DNA from: Acidobacteriaceae bacterium
GTDB lineage: Bacteria > Acidobacteriota > Terriglobia > Terriglobales > SbA1
DNA: 6,856 nt
NCBI GenBank assembly: GCA_003156615.1
Contig: PMHI01000546.1
Span: 5,271-12,126 of the forward strand
Reading direction: 5' to 3'
Part shown: positions 1-5,587 of the stretch, one piece after another
How the letters are laid out: each line of letters opens with the position of its first letter
How positions within the stretch are numbered: position 1 is the stretch's first letter
Position numbers and translations under genes: made by a program
Notes under the pieces: generated by a model
Seen by the model: the letters and a program-made list of their open reading frames with translations, nothing else
What the model was told of the DNA's origin: nothing
The model's database searches: none

Positions 1-272
1 GCGAGATCAACCACGGTGAGCGTGTTGTATGCGCCGCCGCCGTAGTTAGAGATGTATGCAGTCGTTCCGTCGGGCGAGGCAATCACTTCGTGCGGATCAG
101 GACCGACGGGCAATTTGGCGGTTACTTTCAGGCTAGCAGGGTTGACGATAAGAAGTGTGTTGTCTTCTTTGGCAAGAATTAGCAGAGCACCGTCGGGAGC
201 AGTTTGTGCATCGAGACCGCGTGCTCTCAGCCATAGGACGACGAGAATGAATAGCAAGCTTTTGATCTTCAT
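1..272 (-). CDS. Secreted YVTN/beta-propeller repeat protein, N-terminal part (runs off the left edge)
   Basis: Ninety codons read leftward from ATG at 272 and leave the window without a stop, so only the N-terminus is present. Residues 1-22 look like a Sec signal peptide: basic MKIK, a hydrophobic LLFILVVLWL core, and a likely cleavage site at LDA/Q. The mature part begins beta-propeller blades: a strand around LLILAKEDNTLLIVNP, then VGPDPHEVIASPDG followed by TAYISNYG. The P-H-x-V-x-x-SPDG-x-x-AY-x-SN pattern is typical of YVTN/YncE-type repeats in exported proteins. In general these act as extracytoplasmic binding or structural scaffolds, and no specific ligand can be named here. The start is the only ATG ahead of the signal peptide. 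The Shine-Dalgarno is poor (AAAGGTG lies too far upstream). Confidence in the family is good, in the role low. Confidence 0.82.
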   Translation of the reverse strand, partial: MKIKSLLFILVVLWLRARGLDAQTAPDGALLILAKEDNTLLIVNPASLKVTAKLPVGPDPHEVIASPDGTTAYISNYGGGAYNTLTVVDL

Positions 273-428
273 GACGGTTAGTCTAGGAAGCACCTTTCTG
301 TCCCTGGATCGTACCAAGGACTGCTCGACTCGTACTTTGTGCTCTGCGAAGTGATATGGCTTGTGAATCAGGACTGATTTTTGTTAATATAACTCCTCCC
401 CAGATCGGATCATCACAGCTGGTTTCGT
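273..428. other. Intergenic region between methyltransferase and beta-propeller gene
   Basis: Both flanking genes point left, so this stretch is the leader of the beta-propeller gene and the trailer of the methyltransferase. Its one noticeable element is an AT-rich block at about 379-392; read on the minus strand it contains TATATTAAC, a possible -10 box. I find no convincing -35 hexamer at the usual spacing, and the implied leader would be about 100 nt long. No terminator hairpin with a T run is apparent. Promoter assignment is weak. Confidence 0.3.
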
Positions 429-1021
429 TCACCCGATTTGTGTTTTGACCGGCGACGCAGTCGGTCGTCGAGTACGGAATCGGAACGCTTGCGAGTTCTT
501 CTGCACCTCCAACATTTCAAAACCCGCACTCTCCAATCGCGCGCCGAAAGTATCGGGACTTACGGGAACAAGAGTGTCGCCGATATGAATGATCCTTAGA
601 AACCAGTTCTGAAGACTGTCGCAGCCCACAAAAAAACCGCCGGGCTGCAAAACGCGGAGCACTTCCACGAGGACCTTTTTTGCAGTTCTCGAGAAGGAAC
701 GTGATGCAACATGGTAAATGAAACTGCACCCGAGAATTCCGAATCTCCAAAGGGCATTCTCGTCGCATCCCCTTCGATGACCTGGACGTTACTTCCTTTT
801 AGGCGCGAGCTCAGTGAACCCGCCAATGTCGGATCAATCTCCAGTGCGACGAGGCGGGGCACTGAGGTTCGCAGAAGGTCCGTCGTTAAGCCGGGGCCAG
901 GACCAATTTCTAGAACGTTTGGGCTAGCTAGATCGGTATTGCCGACCACCCAGGGGAGTCTCTGTGCGACGGTGCTGCGCCAGCGGTCAGAACGGCATAG
1001 CCATTGATGAAGGCGGTTCAT
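429..1021 (-). pseudogene. Class I SAM-dependent methyltransferase, interrupted by a -1 frameshift
   Basis: Two minus-strand frames together encode one protein of about 197 residues. The first (from ATG 1021) carries the SAM-binding motif I VLEIGPGPGLTT (residues 36-47), the acidic LVALEID at the end of strand 2, the GDATRMPF segment, and SFTMLHHVPS before the break. The second continues with VEVLRVLQPGGFFVG and ends in FGARLESAGFEMLEVQKNS, the usual C-terminal fold of the family, stopping at TGA 431-429. The break lies at plus-strand T6 (676-681). With seven A on the coding strand the frame would run LQKKVLVEVL with no loss. A GTG at 1030 could also start the gene, but ATG 1021 follows GAGGA closely and gives the MNRLHQWLCRSD start I associate with the family. 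The substrate is unknown. The break is real decay, a base-call error or recoding; the sequence alone cannot say. Confidence 0.85.
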
Positions 1022-1100
1022 GTTCCTCACGAAATGGTGAAAGTTGATTTACAGCGTATCGATTGCCCAGTGGTGCGCGCTTCCGATAAAGTGACAATCG
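1022..1100. promoter_or_regulatory. Divergent intergenic/promoter region between methyltransferase and AraC regulator
   Basis: This 79-bp gap separates two divergent starts (ATG 1021 leftward, ATG 1101 rightward), so both promoters must lie here or overlap the coding ends. A weak plus-strand candidate is TTGCCC (1063-1068) with GATAAA (1085-1090), 16 bp apart. It would leave an almost leaderless transcript for the regulator, which fits the lack of a Shine-Dalgarno before ATG 1101. No clear operator repeat is visible. The region is assigned by layout, not by a strong motif. Confidence 0.35.
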
Positions 1101-1876
1101 ATGTCGCAAAAGCGCCAAAGTGGAATTTTCGATCGGTCGGGCGGTTCTAAGTCGGCAATCACAACGCTCACCCACGACTATCCAGCCGGCCACCTCATCG
1201 CTTTGCACTTCCATCATCGAGATCAACTTGTCTATGCCTCGCGCGGGGTGATGACGGTCCGCACCCGAGATGGCACTTGGGTTGTTCCTCCACATCGTGC
1301 CGTGTGGATTCCGGCCGGGATTCCGCACACCATCACGATGTCAGGGGTGGTGGCGATGCGAACGCTATATCTGAAAGCAATGCTGGCAAAAGGGCTGCCA
1401 CGAGATTGTTGTGTGATGAATGTCTCAACTCTGCTTAAGGAACTCATTCTTCACGCCTGTACTGTGCATGCGTTGACGAGAACAGTGAAATGGCAAGCGC
1501 ACCTGGTCGCCGTGATCCTCTATCAGCTGGAAGCGGCGCCGACGATCCCATTGCAACTTCCGCATTTGTCCGATCCCAGGCTGGTTCGGATCGCAGAAAT
1601 GCTCATGAGGGATCCTGGCGACTGTCGGACGCTCACTGAGCTTTGCAGGGTGACTGGAGCCGGGAAGCGGTCTGTCGAAAGGCTGTTTCAACAAGAAATC
1701 GGAATGACCTTTGGGAAATGGCGGCAGCAAGTTCGGCTTATGCAGGGATGCGGCTTTTGGCCGAGGGCGCAAAAGTCACGCATGCCGCTCTGGAGTCTGG
1801 TTACAGTACGCCGAGCGCTTTCATTTCCATGTTCAGGAAGGCCTTAGGAATCACGCCGAGTTGCTATTTTAGGTAG
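1101..1876 (+). pseudogene. AraC-family regulator (NimR/YeaM-like, cupin plus HTH), interrupted by a -1 frameshift
   Basis: The frame from ATG 1101 encodes a cupin sensor domain: HFHHRDQLVYASRGVMTVRT (residues 36-55), then GTWVVPPHRAVWIPAGIPHT (58-77), a signature shared with the NimR/YeaM group of AraC regulators. The DNA-binding domain begins near residue 157. Its first helix-turn-helix is LTELCRVTGAGKRSVERLF, followed by FGKWRQQVRLMQG. At 1745-1748 the frame is lost. The -1 frame then gives MRLLAEGAKVTHAALESGYS, PSAFISMFRKALGITPS and the stop at 1874-1876, which is exactly the second helix-turn-helix expected. Adding one G to the GGG at 1745-1747 would restore a protein of about 259 residues. 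As read, the product lacks the second HTH and should not bind DNA normally. ATG 1101 is the first possible ATG after an in-frame TGA at 1092. Relatives often regulate a divergent neighbour, here the methyltransferase. Confidence 0.87.
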
Positions 1877-2017
1877 GCGCGGAACTTAACCAACTGGTTC
1901 AAAGCGAATGGGCATCGAGTTGGGTTGGAGCTCGACCTGGCGGTGGTCTGAATTGGTTGGTTCAACTCAGCGGCGATGGGTGCCCGATCGCTACTGATCC
2001 CATTACGGCCGATTGCG

Positions 2018-2038
2018 TCCGGATGGCCGGCATCCGGA
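2018..2038. repeat. Perfect inverted repeat (8-bp stem, 5-nt loop)
   Basis: TCCGGATG (2018-2025) and CATCCGGA (2031-2038) are exact reverse complements around the loop GCCGG. The hexamer TCCGGA recurs at 2044-2049. The element sits in the middle of the gap between two convergent genes, a usual place for bidirectional terminators or REP-like elements. There is no T tract on either side. Confidence 0.6.
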
Positions 2039-2073
2039 AACTGTCCGGAAATGGGCCTCAAGCCGATCAGTTG

Positions 2074-2090
2074 CGCTTCTCCCGGAAGCG
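2074..2090. repeat. Perfect inverted repeat (6-bp stem, 5-nt loop)
   Basis: CGCTTC (2074-2079) and GAAGCG (2085-2090) are exact reverse complements around TCCCG. It lies 84 bp beyond the stop codon of the minus-strand exported protein and may contribute to its transcript end. No T tract follows on either strand, so the terminator reading is weak. Confidence 0.45.
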
Positions 2091-2173
2091 ACTTCTGGCC
2101 CCGGAATAACTTCCCGACATTCCGCATTCACGCAATGCCGCGACTCACGATCATCAATCCTGGATGTCTCAGG

Positions 2174-3319
2174 TTAATGGCAGTGGGTTGGGGAAAAGAA
2201 GGTTTGAACGGTTTTCTGCAGGTTGCTTCCCCCGAGCTGCCCATCCTGGACCGCGCGTACGAACCACTGAGCGTAGTAGGAGTCGGGATTCGCAGATGAC
2301 GCTTGTTTGTAATCCGTATAGATAGCCGCGGCGAGAACATGCATGCCGCCATCCTGCTCCTTCCAATATTCGCAAGGGTTGCGGCCGACACCGAATTTCT
2401 CGCCCACAAGTTCTTCTAACGCCTGTACGGAGTCTTCTTCAATATACCCGGCTGTCGTGTTGTATCCAAAGGATGGGTCGTGGTGCTGAACCTTGTCGAT
2501 CACAAGCGGGTCGCGCCCCAGGAGGTCAATCGCGTCGCGCACTTTTGGATCGTCCACGTGGTAAGGCGGGTGCATGGGTTCGTGGATTGCATTATGCAGG
2601 ACGATGCTGAACGGATAGGACACATGGGTCAGGAAACGCAGCCCGGTGATGCGGATTCCGTGAGGCTCGGAATAGGACAGCAAATACACAGTGATCGTCT
2701 GCGAAGGCAGCGGAAAGCCAAGACAGCCCTCGATTACGGGGATGATGTTGTACTTCGGAAGTTCGGAAGAGAGTTCCCCAATTCGCTTCTCGATCTTTGG
2801 CTTAGCATTTGCCTCCCAATAGGCCGGAAATCCGACTCGATCCAAAGCCCTCAGCGCCGCCTCGAGCGCCGGCCTCGCCGCCTCGTAGTTCTGCCACCCC
2901 TCTGCGCTCCAGTATGAGGTCCTTCTTAGGGCCGCTTCCATCACAGCGCTGTCATGTGCTGTGCGGATCATCTCGGGTAACGCTTCATCATCGACTGCCG
3001 AATAGTAGAGGGCCAGTTTGGCAGAGATGATCCCATGTCCCTCGTCCTTGATCACGTGCTTCAACTGCCCGAAGGCGGCCTGCTCTTCCGACGTGAAAAG
3101 AGAATGGAAGTACTCGTACTCAGCTCGGTAGTAGTGCAGATAATAAGGGTCGCCGCTAAGCGCATTCAGCAGGCAGAGGGTGTCATATTTGAGGGAGGGC
3201 CTGAGCTGCCAGTCGGTGTGGCCGTGAATGGCGACCATCTCTGCCGTGAGGCGATGCGCGTGCGTAATCTGGGCAGTACAGAAGATGAGAAGACAGAGCT
3301 GATAAAGAATCTGGCGCAT
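2174..3319 (-). CDS. Exported protein of unknown function with an HExxH-like histidine motif (putative metalloprotein)
   Basis: The product has 381 residues. I do not recognise the family. Residues 1-21 look like a Sec signal peptide (MRQILYQLCLLIFCTAQITHA, in two parts: hydrophobic ILYQLCLLIFCTAQI, then cleavage after THA). The mature protein is rich in aromatic residues and helices (YDTLCLLNALSGDPYYLHYY at 45-64). The key segment is LHNAIHEPMHPPYH (241-254): HEPMH reads as HExxH, and H242, H246, H250 and H254 are each four residues apart. Acidic candidates for a third metal ligand follow at YIEED (292-296) and E302/E303. This suggests a secreted zinc-dependent hydrolase, but the proline inside HExxH is unusual for zincins, so catalysis is unproven. 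It follows the AraC gene by 9 bp, with AAGAAG as a Shine-Dalgarno, and is probably co-transcribed with it. Reading frame and export are well supported; the enzyme function is a guess. Confidence 0.85.
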   Translation of the reverse strand: MRQILYQLCLLIFCTAQITHAHRLTAEMVAIHGHTDWQLRPSLKYDTLCLLNALSGDPYYLHYYRAEYEYFHSLFTSEEQAAFGQLKHVIKDEGHGIISAKLALYYSAVDDEALPEMIRTAHDSAVMEAALRRTSYWSAEGWQNYEAARPALEAALRALDRVGFPAYWEANAKPKIEKRIGELSSELPKYNIIPVIEGCLGFPLPSQTITVYLLSYSEPHGIRITGLRFLTHVSYPFSIVLHNAIHEPMHPPYHVDDPKVRDAIDLLGRDPLVIDKVQHHDPSFGYNTTAGYIEEDSVQALEELVGEKFGVGRNPCEYWKEQDGGMHVLAAAIYTDYKQASSANPDSYYAQWFVRAVQDGQLGGSNLQKTVQTFFSPTHCH

Positions 3320-3328
3320 CGTCTTCTT

Positions 3329-4027
3329 CTACGCGCCGAAGTTCCTTCCTGTCTTGAATCTATTTGCAGCGGATCTCCATGCTCGCGGTCCAATTCCGGT
3401 GAGTTGCTTAACGCTCCGGGTCATGTGCGATTGGTCGGCGAAGCCCAGCTCGACCGCGATGTTTGCCAGGGATGCCTGAGTATTCCGAATCGAGCGTAAA
3501 GCGTGGCGAGCCCGGGTGCGCGCACGGAAGGCCTCCGGCGAAACACCAAACACCAACTCGAAACCCCGCGACACCGTCCACGGCGCAATTCCGTTTTTTT
3601 CTCCCCATTGCGATAGTTTGAGGGACGGATTCCGCACCAGTGCCGCAGCCAACTCGTCCGGCCAGTCGGCGGGCTGCGGCGTCCCGGCAATAGCAAGGGA
3701 GAACAGTAATTCCATGGCGTCTCGGCAACTTCTTTCCGCCACGCGTGCAACCGCGTCGACATCGGCCACCCTGGCAATTCTGACCGTGCAGGAATAACCG
3801 GTATGCACCGGCAGATTCAGTACGGCGGCACCGGTTTCGGAGAAACGATCCAGGTGCGCTTCAAATTGTTCATGGAAGATTACATCGCCGGCGTTCACCT
3901 GGAAGCGCCCGTAATCTCCTGCCTCTTCGTAGCCACCGGAAAGCACGAGAGCCGCATACGCTCTCCCGTGGACATGACGAGAGAGGGAAGAGGCGCGAAT
4001 TGTCTGCCATATGCGCATCCGCTCCAT
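3329..4027 (-). CDS. AraC-family transcriptional regulator
   Basis: The product has 232 residues. The N-terminal third looks like a small cupin-type sensor: RHVHGRAYAALVLSGGYEE (18-36) and AGDVIFHEQFEAHLDRF (46-62), with several histidines that could bind metal or ligand. The C-terminal domain has the two helix-turn-helices of the family: LKLSQWGEKNGIAPWTVSRG (137-156) leading into FGVSPEAFRAR, then LANIAVELGFADQSHMTRSV (187-206) and LTGIGPRAWR. It is a little shorter than a typical 250-300-residue AraC protein but complete, with intact second HTH and TAG stop. ATG 4027 is used here; ATG 4018, three codons in, follows GGAG closely and may be the true start. It lies 9 bp upstream of the exported HExxH-like protein on the same strand, so it likely controls itself and that gene. 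The inducer is unknown. Confidence 0.9.
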   Translation of the reverse strand: MERMRIWQTIRASSLSRHVHGRAYAALVLSGGYEEAGDYGRFQVNAGDVIFHEQFEAHLDRFSETGAAVLNLPVHTGYSCTVRIARVADVDAVARVAERSCRDAMELLFSLAIAGTPQPADWPDELAAALVRNPSLKLSQWGEKNGIAPWTVSRGFELVFGVSPEAFRARTRARHALRSIRNTQASLANIAVELGFADQSHMTRSVKQLTGIGPRAWRSAANRFKTGRNFGA

Positions 4028-4224
4028 TATGCGCCATCCGATCCCCTACGTTATCTCGGCTGCAAACAGAATCCCGGGCATCGAGGGAACGGCCTTTTCG
4101 ACTTCAGAACGAAGTGGGCAGCAGCAGGCGAAACCTATAGAAACTGTCCCGGCGGACGGGGCCAGCGAAGCTCTAGAAAAGGCATTCGTGCAAGGCATAG
4201 AATGCAGCCGCGGAGGATCGGAAC
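4028..4224. other. Intergenic region upstream of the AraC regulator and of ATG 4225
   Basis: This 197-bp gap separates the leftward AraC start (4027) from rightward sequence. It must hold the AraC promoter, but I cannot place clear -35/-10 boxes on either strand. An inverted repeat GCATTC/GAATGC (4182-4187 and 4200-4205, 12-nt loop) overlaps a possible plus-strand -10 TAGAAT (4198-4203). Just after it comes a strong Shine-Dalgarno GGAGG (4212-4216), eight bases ahead of ATG 4225. Confidence 0.35.
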
Positions 4225-4369
4225 ATGAGCAGCCCATCTGCGAACCAAAACACGTATCCCTACCAGAACGACCCGACGTGGTCGAAATCGGAGAAAGCCA
4301 TCGGGTCGGCCGGAGCCATTGTCCAGACGCAAAGTTTTGCACTTTTACCCGCGGATTTCTCGCGCAAGT

Positions 4370-4425
4370 GCAGTCGTGCGGTTTGCCGACAGGGGTCTCT
4401 GTTCGGCAACCGCACTTTCCACTGC
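4370..4425. repeat. Long imperfect hairpin upstream of the hydrolase
   Basis: The core is 4376-4415: GTGCGGTT (4376-4383), bulged T4384, GCCGA (4385-4389) and CAG (4390-4392) pair with CTG (4399-4401) and TCGGC/AACCGCAC (to 4415), with one further bulged T near 4402-4403. The loop is GGGTCT. That makes 16 base pairs with only two single-base bulges. Past an internal loop (C4375 against TTTCC), GCAGT (4370-4374) pairs with ACTGC (4421-4425) and adds five more pairs. The element sits 178 bp ahead of the likely hydrolase start, in a region with no convincing gene. It could be a structured leader, an attenuator or small RNA, or a terminator with a poor T tract (only TTT follows the core). Pairing is seen directly; function is unknown. 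Confidence 0.6.
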
Positions 4426-4587
4426 GGCCCTATCCCCAAAGCAACTGCCGAGCTTGTGCGCCGCTCCGGATCCCAGAGTCTCGAACAAAGCCCCATTTCA
4501 TGGACCGGAGATCTATTTACAGTTTTCTACGAAACCAACACTGCGTCGAACAGATCTAAGCATCTACTAAAGAAGTGCGAGAAGTTT

Positions 4588-4593
4588 GGAGGG
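4588..4593 (+). promoter_or_regulatory. Shine-Dalgarno deciding the hydrolase start
   Basis: GGAGGG lies nine bases ahead of TTG 4603. It is the only strong ribosome-binding site near the signal peptide, and no ATG or GTG occurs in frame between it and the hydrophobic core. This favours TTG 4603 over ATG 4225 as the functional start of the exported hydrolase. Confidence 0.65.
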
Positions 4594-4602
4594 AATCTCA
4601 GC

Positions 4603-5574
4603 TTGGGGCAGAAGCAACCGAATTGGATCGTAGTTATTTCCGTCATTTTAGTTTGTCTATGGTCGTGCGCTGCTTGGTGCCAATACTCCCCCGCTTCCGG
4701 GCCGTATAAAGTACTTACGGTCGACAATATTGCACTGCATGATTCTGCGCGCAATAAAGACATTCCAATCAAGATTTATTATCCCGATGGTGCAGGCCCA
4801 TTTCCCGTCATCATCTTCTCCCACGGTGCGTTGGCATCGAAAGATAACTACTCGGCCTTTGGTCAATTCTGGGCCAGCTACGGATATGTAAGCATCCATC
4901 CTTCTCACGCCGACTCTGTTGCCGATTTCGGTTTTCGCGGCACCTTGCGCGAGGCGATCAGCGATCCCCGCGGATGGCAGAACCGCCCCCAAGACCTTTC
5001 TTTCATCATCGATTCGCTTGCGCATGTCGAAGAATTCGCTCCGCAACTGAGCGGTAAACTCGATCTACGGCATATCGGCGTCGGTGGACACTCGTTTGGT
5101 GCTTATACGGCTGGTCTGATCGGGGGCACGACGATTCTGCTACCGGGAAAGGCCGGGCCGCAGAGTTTTGCCGACAAGAGGGTCTCTGCCGTGGTGATGT
5201 TATCGCCTCAAGGCGAAGGCATGATGGGTCTGAGCGCGAACTCCTGGGACACGCTTCGTCTGCCAATGCTGCTTATGTTCGGTTCGCACGATTTCGGGCC
5301 ATTTGGCCAGGAGCCAGTTTGGCGAAGTGAGGCATTCGCAAAGGCGCCCGCCGGCAACAAATATGAGGTGGAACTCGAGGGCGGAACGCACATGGGATTC
5401 GCCGCCCCTTTTTCGGGTGGCGGCCATCGTGTTGAGGTATTTCAGTGCGCGAAACTCGAAACGCTGGCGTTCTGGGATGCGTATCTGAGGCAAGATCCGA
5501 AGGCCAGGCAATACATAGAGTCCCATGGTTTGCAGGAGTACAGCGGAGACATTGCGCGGTTTGCAAACAAGTGA
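4603..5574 (+). CDS. Secreted alpha/beta hydrolase (dienelactone hydrolase / PAF-acetylhydrolase-like)
   Basis: From TTG 4603 the product has 323 residues. Residues 1-27 form a signal peptide: MGQKQPNW, then hydrophobic IVVISVILVCLW, then SCAAWCQ. The alpha/beta hydrolase core follows: PFPVIIFSHG (66-75, strand 3 and oxyanion-hole HG), the nucleophile elbow GHSFG with Ser164, the acid strand LLMFGSHD with Asp230, and GGTHMGF with His263. The Ser-Asp-His triad is therefore complete. The layout and the long insertion after the nucleophile fit predicted dienelactone hydrolases and PAF-acetylhydrolase or chlorophyllase-type esterases. The natural substrate is probably an ester or acyl group outside the cytoplasm. 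A start at ATG 4225 would add 126 residues ahead of the signal peptide and is thought unlikely. The stop is 13 bp before the OpgC-like gene, so the two are probably one operon. The fold is certain, the substrate is not. Confidence 0.88.
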   Translation: MGQKQPNWIVVISVILVCLWSCAAWCQYSPASGPYKVLTVDNIALHDSARNKDIPIKIYYPDGAGPFPVIIFSHGALASKDNYSAFGQFWASYGYVSIHPSHADSVADFGFRGTLREAISDPRGWQNRPQDLSFIIDSLAHVEEFAPQLSGKLDLRHIGVGGHSFGAYTAGLIGGTTILLPGKAGPQSFADKRVSAVVMLSPQGEGMMGLSANSWDTLRLPMLLMFGSHDFGPFGQEPVWRSEAFAKAPAGNKYEVELEGGTHMGFAAPFSGGGHRVEVFQCAKLETLAFWDAYLRQDPKARQYIESHGLQEYSGDIARFANK

Positions 5575-5587
5575 TGGCGGGCAACGA

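Larger units (their letters stand above)
1877..2173. other. Convergent intergenic region with several hairpins
   Basis: The regulator (plus) and the exported protein (minus) end toward each other across 297 bp. I find no convincing gene in it. The stretch holds four inverted repeats, at 1973-1991, 2018-2038, 2074-2090 and 2124-2138, and the 8-bp direct repeat TCCGGAAA at 2033-2040 and 2044-2051. None is followed by a T run on either strand, so they are not textbook intrinsic terminators. They could still help 3'-end formation from both sides. Confidence 0.5.
4225..4602 (+). other. Open stretch with a strong start site; possible gene remnant or leader before the hydrolase
   Basis: ATG 4225 has a near-ideal Shine-Dalgarno (GGAGG, spacing 8), and its frame stays open into the hydrolase, giving a 126-residue extension ahead of it. 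The first 26 residues (opening MSSPSANQNTYPYQNDP, then WSKSEKAI) look like a genuine bacterial N-terminus. After that the translation becomes low in coherence, with Cys, Arg and Ser scattered and no domain I recognise. The extension would bury the hydrolase's signal peptide inside the protein, which argues against it being part of the mature hydrolase. Two readings remain: the 5' end of another gene, broken and joined in frame by chance, or a translated leader. From memory the opening resembles small hypothetical acidobacterial proteins with a WSKSEKAIARKAFD-like start, but I cannot verify this. Confidence 0.3.

Noticed and set aside
1864..2127. Minus-strand open frame of 87 codons in the same gap
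   Set aside because: No Shine-Dalgarno, no motif, and it runs through the hairpin cluster and into the end of the AraC gene.
1976..2299. Plus-strand open frame of 107 codons across the convergent gap
   Set aside because: It overlaps the 3' end of the intact exported-protein gene on the other strand and shows no domain or good ribosome-binding site.
2480..3499. Plus-strand open frames opposite the exported protein and the AraC regulator
   Set aside because: They are antisense to genes with a signal peptide and conserved HTH motifs; their own translations show no family features.
4509..4557. Repeated AGATCT (4509-4514 and 4552-4557) as a possible operator
   Set aside because: A six-base palindrome occurring twice within 50 bp is not enough; the flanks are unrelated.
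4011..4559. A 182-codon plus-strand open frame
   Set aside because: The translation lacks any recognisable motif, begins inside the AraC gene on the opposite strand and is rich in scattered Arg, Ser, Pro and Cys. It reads as a GC-driven open frame.
5525..5587. Upstream ATG for the OpgC-like protein
   Set aside because: It overlaps the hydrolase by 50 bp and adds 21 residues unlike the family; ATG 5588 lies directly before the conserved RIEELDALRG.
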